From Microglena sp. YARC (lineage: Eukaryota > Chlorophyta > Chlorophyceae > Chlamydomonadales > Chlamydomonadaceae): DNA of 64,000 bases. Numbering within the stretch: position 1 is the first letter of the stretch; each line of letters starts with the position of its first letter. The notes under the pieces are model-generated. The model ran no database searches and was not told where the DNA came from. It saw only the letters and a program-made list of their open reading frames with translations. Made by a program: the position numbers and the translations under genes. The stretch lies in NCBI GenBank assembly GCA_022414725.1, contig CM039462.1:44425990-44489989 (forward strand), written 5' to 3'. Positions 10,045 through 20,000 of the stretch are shown piece by piece.

Positions 10045-11045
10045 ACTTTGGAAGGTCGGGGTGGTTGTGAGGGTGGACGAACGTGAACATCTGGATTCTG
10101 GATGTTCAGGACGGTGGAGCACGAACTGAATGCGAGGGGTCAGCTCGGCTGGGTGTCAGCTACCCCGCCCCGGGTGTCGGCCGGGTGTCACCTACCAGCG
10201 GACCGAGCCCCCGACCGAGCCCCGGGGATGTGTACAAGCAGGGGGCCCTGTGTACAAGAGCTTGGGGAGATGGGTTTCGGAGCTTGAGTGCTAGGTTTCG
10301 GAGCTGGGACGGGTTCACCGCGGTTGTTTTTTGTTCTCCTTCGCTCCACTGCCTAGTTTCTTGCTCAATTGTGCCCACTCATGCATGGCTTTTCTTGTCA
10401 GCTACGAGCAGCAACTTCTAGGCAGCTCCCCTGTCTGGTTGGCTGGCTTACCCCCCCAATTTGCACATGTAACGATACTTCTTGTTCTCTTCATTGCGCG
10501 GCTCAACCCAGCAACAGCCTCCCCCCCCCCCCGACCACACTCTCAGACCTGCAACACCATGAGTGAGGTACCTTACCCCCCTCACATACGTTGTGTAAAA
10601 AATTTGCTTTGTTAGAGTTTCAACTTGGTAACATGGATCCAACAAATCATTAGGTTGCCCGCTGTCCTCGGCAGGAACATAAATAATCCAAATATGCAAT
10701 GTCAAGGGTCCAGGCTGCGTAGGCTGCTGTCAAGACGTACGTACTGTACATGGACTGTACAATATACTGGTACATCCCTAGATACTGACTTGACTGGCCA
10801 GGCTTACACCCAGCCTCAAAAAAGTATCCAATGCTTGAGAGATAATAGATAAATAATGTAGATTATAAAATCTATTGAAGTCAAGGGAATGAGTAAAAAG
10901 GCTTTGATGTCAACAACAACAATGTAATCGACAATGCTTAGAAGCTGATGCCTGTAGCCGAAAAGAAAATCTATGGACATGTGGGTGTTGAATCCAGTGG
11001 AGAGACCTCAGCTTCCACAAAGGTCTCGTTGGTGACGAGGAGAGT
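10045..11045. other. intergenic, fragments of short interspersed elements
   Basis: No coding exon was recognised. 10140-10220 has GC-rich GGGTGTC.GC repeats. 10385-10445 resembles the end of a MITE family (AGCAACTTCTAGGCAGCTCCC) and 10925-10980 its reverse (GCTTAGAAGCTGATGCCTGT). The stretch lies directly 3' of the pyrophosphatase stop codon at 11046, so it should hold its 3' UTR. No canonical volvocalean TGTAA polyadenylation signal was confirmed. Confidence 0.5.
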
Positions 11046-14000
11046 TCAAGTGCTCTTGGGCTCCAGCTCGCCGTACACCTTACGCTGGTTGCGAGCGACG
11101 TAGTGGTCTTGGTACATGTTCTGCAACAAAGCAATACATGAGCTTTTTAAATTGCTACTTAGTACAGTTGTGTGTGTGTGTATTTAGGTATGTTTATATA
11201 TGTGTATGTTTATATGTCCATGGGCAACGTAGTGGTCTCGGTTTATGTTCTGCAACTAAGCAATACACGAGTTTTATAAAACTGTTATTTAGTATAGGCT
11301 GTGTGGATGTGTATATAATATGTACATCGGCGACGCAGTGGTATTGGTACATGTTCTGCAACAAATCAATACAAGAGCTTTTCAAATTTATTATTTTGTT
11401 TAGTTGCATGTATGTGTACATATAACATGTACATAGGCGACCTCGAGATGTTAGTACATCTTTTGCGGCACTACGAAGGGAAGAACATACTGTATTTGCT
11501 GCCCCTACCGCCCGTTTGTTCCTGCTGTAGTGGTTTTTTAAACGTCCAATCCATCCATCCAATACATCCAAGTTGACATGATAGGTGTCAACAAGACGAG
11601 GCACATGGAACGTGCACCGAACTAAGTAGTGCGCATGAGGTGCAGGACATCTGAAAATGAGGCAGCAGCCACAGACAAGGCACAAGCCCCCTGGAATTAA
11701 TCCATAGGTACCCTGTCCTAAATCCATCTGCCTCCTGATTCAGCCCTGGACGGTAATATACTGGAGCAAGGTGGGACTGTAACATAGTTGGGAACGCACG
11801 ACTGGAACATACATCCCCATGCTGATGCTTCACCAGGGGTTGACAGCACCACGGACACCACCACCCCACCAAAACCCCCCTCATTACCACAATCACCACC
11901 TTACCAGGGACTCAATCACACATTTGCGTGCAGCCTCAGCGCCCAATAACATAACCGGAACCAGTACCCACCAACACGGACACCTCCATCACCACCTCCA
12001 TCACGACCACCATTGATGACTCACCAGGGACTCGATCACACATTCACGTGCAGCAGCAGCACCCAAGAACATAACCGAAACCGATACTACCATGGATACC
12101 ACCACCTCCGCCCGCATCACGACCTCCACCATCACTACCACGATCATCACTGATGACTCACTAAAGACTCAATCACACATTTGCGTGCAGCTTCAGCGCC
12201 CAAGAACATTACCGAAACGGATACCACCACCACTGACAACTCACCTGAGACACGACCACAGTTCTACGTGCAGCGTCAGCGCCCAAGAACATTACCAAAA
12301 CCGATACCACCACCATGGACGCAACCACCACTGATGACTCACCAGAGACTCGATCACAGTTCTGCGTGCAGCGTCAGCACCCAAGAACTCATCGACAACA
12401 ACCTCCTTGTGCTCGTTCTTCTTGTAGTCCTCAAAGAACCTGTTGCAAAATTGTTTGTTGGTCAGAAGGTTGACCTCTTGTGATGGAAGATTTTGGGGGC
12501 GATACATACGCCTTTATAATTACCCATGTAAACATGTGCAAGGTTTGACGTGTTATTTGAAGGTAAGAGGCCCGAATCTTCGGCTTAGCGGCAGTTGCGC
12601 TGCCTAGCTGGCGGAAGGAATCTGAGTTAGAGTCTCGGCAGGGTTCGACGGGGACGGATTCGGCTGTCTTGTATCGTACCCATTTTTTAAACCAAGATTT
12701 CATTCGCACCATTTTAGGTTGATACAACCGTTTTAGGTATTATCTACGTAATCAGGTGTCAAGTTCCACTTTACATTTGTCTAATCAATTACTTAATGTG
12801 TATTCCATATATTCCTTCGCCCATGCCAACGTCAAGTTTACATCTCTTAACCTGATTTTCTACTCTCGTACTCTTAGCCAAAACGTGATTTAAATCTCAA
12901 TTACCCATATACAATCTTTTGGGACAAACAAAACATGCATTGTGGCATATACTTGGGTTGTCAATAAGTGAACTGGACAAAGTCGTCCCACTGGAAGACG
13001 AGGAGTAGCCCATCGTAGATGCAACGAGCTAGCAACAAGTCAAGACCGGACATGGTCTCCGCCCTCCACCCGCCTGCAAGCCATGTCGCGGTAAGGATGA
13101 AACCGTGGCGTAGCTTGGTGGCGTACCCCTCGACTTTGTTGACGTTTTGGACGTAAACTAGGCAAATCATTCGTTTTACAGACAGAAGAACCATGGGAGT
13201 GAGTTCCTGCGTCTCTGCTGACCGCCAAGCAAGTGGAATTTGATGGTGCTTGTTACTCAGTATTTTCTTTGTCCCCCGGGCAAAGTAAATCCGAAGCCGA
13301 TGTCAAGTGTATGTCACTTCATGTTCAGTTGATCCTGACTTGATGCCAAGTTAATGTCAGGGCAAGTTTATGAGCACAACTTTATGCATTCAATGCATGA
13401 CATTTTTAATAATACAATGAGTTGTCGAGGCATGCTCATATCCAATGCCAACATGGAAAGGGCATTGGGTAATCTATATGCTGCTTTGATATAGCGAATC
13501 ATTCGTTTTTAAGACAGAGGAACCATGAGGGTGAGTTCCTGCGTCTCTGCTGACCGCCAAGTAAACGGATGCTGATTCTGTTAAGGTGCGTGCTACATTC
13601 GCCAAGGTACATTCGCTGAACTAGTGACAAAGCTGACCTTTAGGTTGATATCAAGAAATGTCAATTCACGCAGATTCACGTGTGCTTTATAATGGCTTGA
13701 GGCAAAGTTTGTGTCAGTCTCAGGTTCACGGTCACAAAATTCTGCATTCAATGCATGACATGTATATTTGTATGTTGAGTTGTCGAGGCATGCTCATATC
13801 CAATGTCCACATAAAAGGGCAGTGGGTAATCTAAAATGCTACTTTGATCTAGCGAATCATTCGTATGTAAGACAGAGGAACCATGGGGGTGAGCTCCTGC
13901 GTCACTGCTGACCGCCAAGTGAAATGATTTTGAATGTGTAGGTATAATTGGTGGTTGGCCCCGGCGCAAGTGAGCGGGCTTGCCCCTCAACCTCACGCCT

Positions 14001-17000
14001 CACCAGAAGGTGTTGAAGTAATTGATTTATTTATGTGCATGTCTTGCTTCCATTCAATGCATGGCATAAATTTACAAGTGGAGTTGTCGAGGCATGCTCA
14101 TATCCAATGCCCACAAGGAAGGGCAGTGGGTAATCTAAAATGCTACTTTGATCTAGGCAAGTCATTTTTATTCAGATAGAGGAACCATGGGGGTGAGCTC
14201 CTGCGTCTCTGCTGACTGCCGAGTGAATGGATTTTGAATGCTTATGTATGATCGGTGAACTTTAGCACAAGCAGACTGGCTGGCCTCATCAACCTCATGC
14301 CTCACCAGAAGGTGTTGAAGTAATTGATTTATTTATGTGCACGTCTTGCTACCATTCAATGCATGACATATATTTACAAGTGGAGTTGTTGAGACATGCT
14401 CATATCCAATGCCCACAAGGAAGGGCAGTGGGTAATTTAAAATGCTACTTTGATCTAGCGAATCATTCGTTTTGAAGACAGAGGAATCATGGGGGTGAGA
14501 TCCTGCGTCTTTGCTGACCGCCAAGTGAATGGATTTTGAATGCGTATGTTTGATTGGTGGACTTCAGCACGAGCGAACAGGCTGGCCTCCTCAACCTCAT
14601 GACTCATCACGATGTGTAATAATTGATTTATGCTTGTATGTTACAGTCCAAAAGTAGCCAAAAAGGCCGGGCCGCTCATCCTCAAAGAATCAAAATCACC
14701 ACTGGACGACCAGGAGGGGTAATATATAGAAACAAGCACTCAGTGACCTGATCCCCAAACAATTAAATAAATAGTACGCCTTTTTTTACTAAGCATGAGG
14801 TTGAGGGGACCAGTCTGTTGGCTTGCACTTGGGCCAACCACCTGGTCCCCAAGCATGTACTTAAACAACATTTTGCGGAGGACCTTGGGAAAATGCGGAG
14901 GTCCTAGGACTGTGGGGCTTGTACCCGAATATGAGTGTACCGCAGCAGCCCCCCTGGGCTCGCGTCCCCCTACCCCCTCCCTCCCCCTGTACTGCATGAT
15001 CCAATCGTACCTCTTGATCTCAGCCAATCGGTGAGGAGGCAGCTCAGAGATATCAGAAATGTTGCAGAACTCGGGATCATCAGCATGGACGGCAATAAGC
15101 TTGTCATCCTGCAGTGGCACAAGTACAGCTTTAAGACAGAAGTGCACAAATATCAGATGAATAGCAGAACTGGGGATCATCAACATGGACAGCAATGAGC
15201 TTGTAGTCATGCAATGCCACAAGTACAGCTCTGATTCTCAAGTGCAGAGTCGCAATTCAAAGCTAATTCTTTGACTTCTCATCCCTTGACCTTGCCCACT
15301 GAGATCATTCGCTCCTTTCCCCCCGTGCCCCCCTAACAAGCAAGGAAGAAAGCAATAGCAAGCAGGCAATCTAGAAAGCGACCCATGCAGCCCAGAAAGC
15401 AAGCCAAGCAGCCTGCCAGTGCAAGAAAGTACCTGCCCCCCCTGGTCTAACGTCTGCATAACACCCATGGAAACCCTTAACCCATGAAAGTACCTGCCCC
15501 CCCTGGTCTAACGTCTGCATCACACCCATGGAAACCCTAAACCCATGAAAGTACCTGCTCTCCCTGGTCCAACATCTGCATGACACCGATGGGCTTGACC
15601 CTCAAGAAGCACATGGGGACGACAGGCTCCTGCACATATGACTAACAGGGTGGTCAAAAACAAAATATATACAAGCACATGGGGACGACAGGGATGTGTG
15701 ACTGTGGCCAAAAAATAAATGTACTGAGGCCAAAAAATAAAGTGCAGGGTGCTCAAAAAATAATATACGCTGATGAAGATGGTGTGATGGAAATGATGAC
15801 GATGATGATAATGGCCCCCGTTGCATTCTCAAATTATAATATGCAAGAGAACTTTTGAAGCCATTCACATGTATCAGCTCCAATATCAGTCAATCAAGGG
15901 TGGCAATAAGGGACACAAATGATGGATACTATATGTGACATAAATATGCATATTAATAAAATAATAATATATGTGTTACTTGATGAGTACGCAGTCCCGG
16001 TCGTTAGTTGAAGAGTCTGCAGGATAAGCTTGAAGTCAGGATGCAAGGGTCAACATAATTGGTTGCCAGCTTAAGTGGACACAGCACCACGAAGAGTCAA
16101 TAACGGCTCGACGCCAAGAGATGCGCTACCCAGGCCAGTAACGAAGACTCGGCAGTGAACACAAGATGGACAGCCATGACGACGCTGACGGAGGACTATC
16201 GGCCTGAGACAGGCAAGCTGCTTTAATTAGAGGAATAGATACCCTTGCGGATAATAGCTTAGAATATGGAATATGCTTTGTAGAGTATCAAACCATGTAT
16301 TATATTGTCTTATGTATAGCTTGGCCCATATGACATAAGACAAGAACCTACAATGGTTTTATTATACTCGATTAAGCATAATCTTTACTCTGAACATATT
16401 CTAAGCTATTCTCTGCAAGGGAATACATTCTTCGACTAATTAAAGCAGCTTGCATGCCACAGGCCGGTACTCCTCCCTGGCTGGCAACCGATAATGTTAA
16501 CACTTGCATACTGAACCTCATTTTATCCTGTGGACTCTTAGGACCGGAACTATGTACTATGCAACTGCTCTATATACTGCAACATTCGCGCAGTCTTCAA
16601 TGTTACATGCAGTTTTATGTTGAGTAATCATACATGTGAAATTAATGCATGCAGGTTGAGTTGTCGAGGCATGCTCACATCCAATGCCCACAAGGAAGGG
16701 CAGTGGGTAATCTATATGCTACTTTGATCCAGCGAATCATTCGTTTTTCAGACAGAGGAACCATGGGGGTGAGTTCCTACATCTCTGCTGACCGCAGATT
16801 GAATGGATGAGTGTATGTATGATTGATGGTTGAACCCAGTGCAAGCGAACGGGCTGGCCTACTACTCTAAAGGGATTATGAAGGCCCGTGATACTCAGTA
16901 GTTCTCTGCGCCAAAGTGTACATCACTTCATGTCTAGTTGATCATGAACTCCAACAACAGCACTTTAAGATACTAGTAATTGCTTCAGATTCACCAGTTA

Positions 17001-20000
17001 CAATTGTAACAGACCGGTAGGGAATCTGGTATGCCAAGTTTGTGTTGAGTTTGTGTCAAGTCTGTGACAAGTTATCGAGCACAACCTTGTGCGTCCAGTG
17101 CGGGACATGCTTTTTGCGTGCATTAACATGTGTAGGTGTTCAACTTCAAGGACTCTCTCAGCTTCGGTGTATGCAGGGTGGTGCAAGATTCTTGCACCAA
17201 CCTGCAGACATCGAATCTGAGTGAGGCTAATACACAAAGCTAATACATAGGCTACTAGTAAGGGTATACCAAAGTCGTCAAATGGAGTTGTCGAGGCATG
17301 CTCATTTCCAATGACCACATGACAAGGGCAGTGGGTAATCTAAAATGCTACTTTGATCTACCAAATCATCCGTGTTTAAGACAGAGGAACCATGGGGGTG
17401 AGTTCCTACGTCTCTGCTGACCGCCAAGTGAGTGGATTCTGAAGGCTCTTGCTACTTAGTATATTATTTATGCCCCGAGCAAAGTAAATCAGGAAGCTTC
17501 ATCAAGGGTATGTCACTTCAAGTTTAGTAGATCATGACTTCATGCTAAGTCTAAGTCAGCCTGAAGTTCATCAGCACGACATTATGCATCCAATATATAT
17601 ATATATATATATAAATAATACGCAAATATGTATGTGTTGAGTTGTCGAGGCATGCTCATGTCCAATGCCTACAAGGAAAGGCAGTGGGTAATCTAAAATG
17701 CTACTTTGATCTAGCGAATCATTCGTATTGAGACAGAGGAACCATGGAGGTGAGTTCCTGCGTCTCTGCTGACCGCCAAGTAAATGAATTGTGATGGTGC
17801 TTGTTACTCAGTATATTTTTTGTGCCCAGGGCTGAGCAATTACAAATGCTGATGTCATGTGTACATCACTTCATCTTCAGCTGATCATGGCTTGATGCCA
17901 AGATTATGTCAATATCAAGTTTATGGGAACAACATCATGCATTCAGTGCATATTTAATGATACAATGAGTTGTCGAGGCATGCTCATATCCAATGCCCAC
18001 ATAGAAAGGGCAGTGGGTAATCTAAATGCTACTTTGATCTAGCAAATCATTCGTTATTAAGACAGAGAAACCATGGGGGTGAGTTCCTGCGTCTTTGCTG
18101 ACCGCCGAGTAAATGGATTGTGATGGTTATGGCTAGCTACTCAAAATATTTTTGACGCCCCAAGCTAAGTAAACCCTACAGATTACGTCAAGCAAATACC
18201 TCTTCTCAGAATCAGGGTCTAGGACATCAGGATCTATGAAAACAAATATGCATTGCATTAGTTGTCGAGGCATGCTCATATCCAATGCCCACATGGAAAG
18301 GGCAGTGGGTAATCTATAGGCTACTTTGATCTAGCGAATCATTCCTTATTAAGACAGAGAAACCATGGGGGTGAGTTCCCGCGTCTCTGCTGACCGCCAA
18401 GTAAAGGATATATATTATGTATGCCTTGAAATAAGTAAATGAATTTTGATGGTGCTTGGTACACGGTACATACCCTGAATTAGTGACAAGTCTGAATCAT
18501 AGGTTTATGTCATGAGTATGTCACTTAATGTGCAGTTTATAATTGCTTGATGTCAGTGCCAAGTTTACAGGCATACCACAGAATAATGCATCCAGTAAAT
18601 TACAATATATGTTGAGTTGTTGAGGCATGCTCATATCCAATGCCCACGTGAAAAAGGCAGTGGGTAATCTAAATGCTACTTTGATCTAGGCAAACCATTT
18701 GTTTTGAAGACAGAGGAACCATGGGGGTGAGCTCCTGCGCCTCTGCTGACCGCCATGTAAATGGTGCTAGCTACTCAGTATATTATGTATGCCCCGAGCA
18801 ATGTAAACCCTGAAGGTCAAGTCAAGCGAAAGTCACTTCTTGGCATCAGGATATAGGACATCAGGATCTATGTAAATTATCTTCCTTGCATGTCCTATAT
18901 TTATATGTTGAGTTGTCGAGGCATCCTCATATCCAATGACCACATAGAAAGGGCAGTGGGTAATCATAAATGCTACTTTGATCTAGGCAAATCATTTGTT
19001 TTAAGACAGAGGAACCATGGGGGTGAGCTCCTGCATCTCTGCTGACCGCCGAATAAATAGATGAAGGTGCTTGCTACTCAGAATATTCCGTATGCACGAG
19101 CAAAGTAGACACGGAAGCTTACGTGAAGCAGTCATGATAAGTTGATCATGACTTTATGCCAAGTATCTGCAAGTGTTCAGTTTACAAGTAAAACAACATT
19201 CTGCATTCATTGCATGACGTGTATTACTGTGTAGGGTTGTTGAGGCATCCTCATATCCAATGACCACATGGAAAGGGCAGTGGGTAATCATAAATGCTAC
19301 GTTGATCTAGGCAAATCATTCGTTTGAAGACAGAGGAACCATGGGGGTGAGTTCCTGCGTCTCTGCTGACCGCCATGTAAGTGGTGCTAGCTACTCAGTA
19401 CATTATGTATGCCCCAGGAAAAGTTGACCCTGAAGATTAAGTCAAGCCTAAGACTTATTGGCATCAGGATCTGGGACATCAGGATCTATGCAAAATTATA
19501 TTCGTTGCATGACAAATATTTATATGTTGAGTTGTCGAGGCATCCTCATATCCAATGACCACATGGAAAGGGCAGTGGGTAATCATAAATGCTACTATAA
19601 TCTAGGCAAATCATTCGTTTTAAGGCAAAGGAACCATAGGAGTGAGTTCCTGCGCCTCTGCTGACCGCCGAGTACTAATGTATTGGCGGGATGGGTAGTT
19701 ATTGGCAAACAAATGTTGGTGCAGTGATTAATGGTTCATCCTCAATGGCCCAGCCTGCAACAAAAGATGTCGTAGAGCAGTACAATCATTGTCAAAGAGA
19801 TCGTAAGTAAGGACGTAAACAAGTCTAGCTGCTTAGTCTAGCCTAGCCTGACTGCCTGTCTAGTCTGCCTTATTACTTGCAGGGTGATAAGCACATTCAG
19901 GTGAAGCGTCGCAAATTTAGCAGCACGGTGGGACCCCAGAGCGACGCGCTCCCCAAACACTGCTAAGCACAAATTGCAGAGCCCCAGGGTTTGCGGGGCA

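Noticed and set aside
13190..19690. CRISPR-like regular repeats
   Set aside because: Eukaryotic context, repeat cores of 150 bp, related rather than unique spacers, no cas genes.
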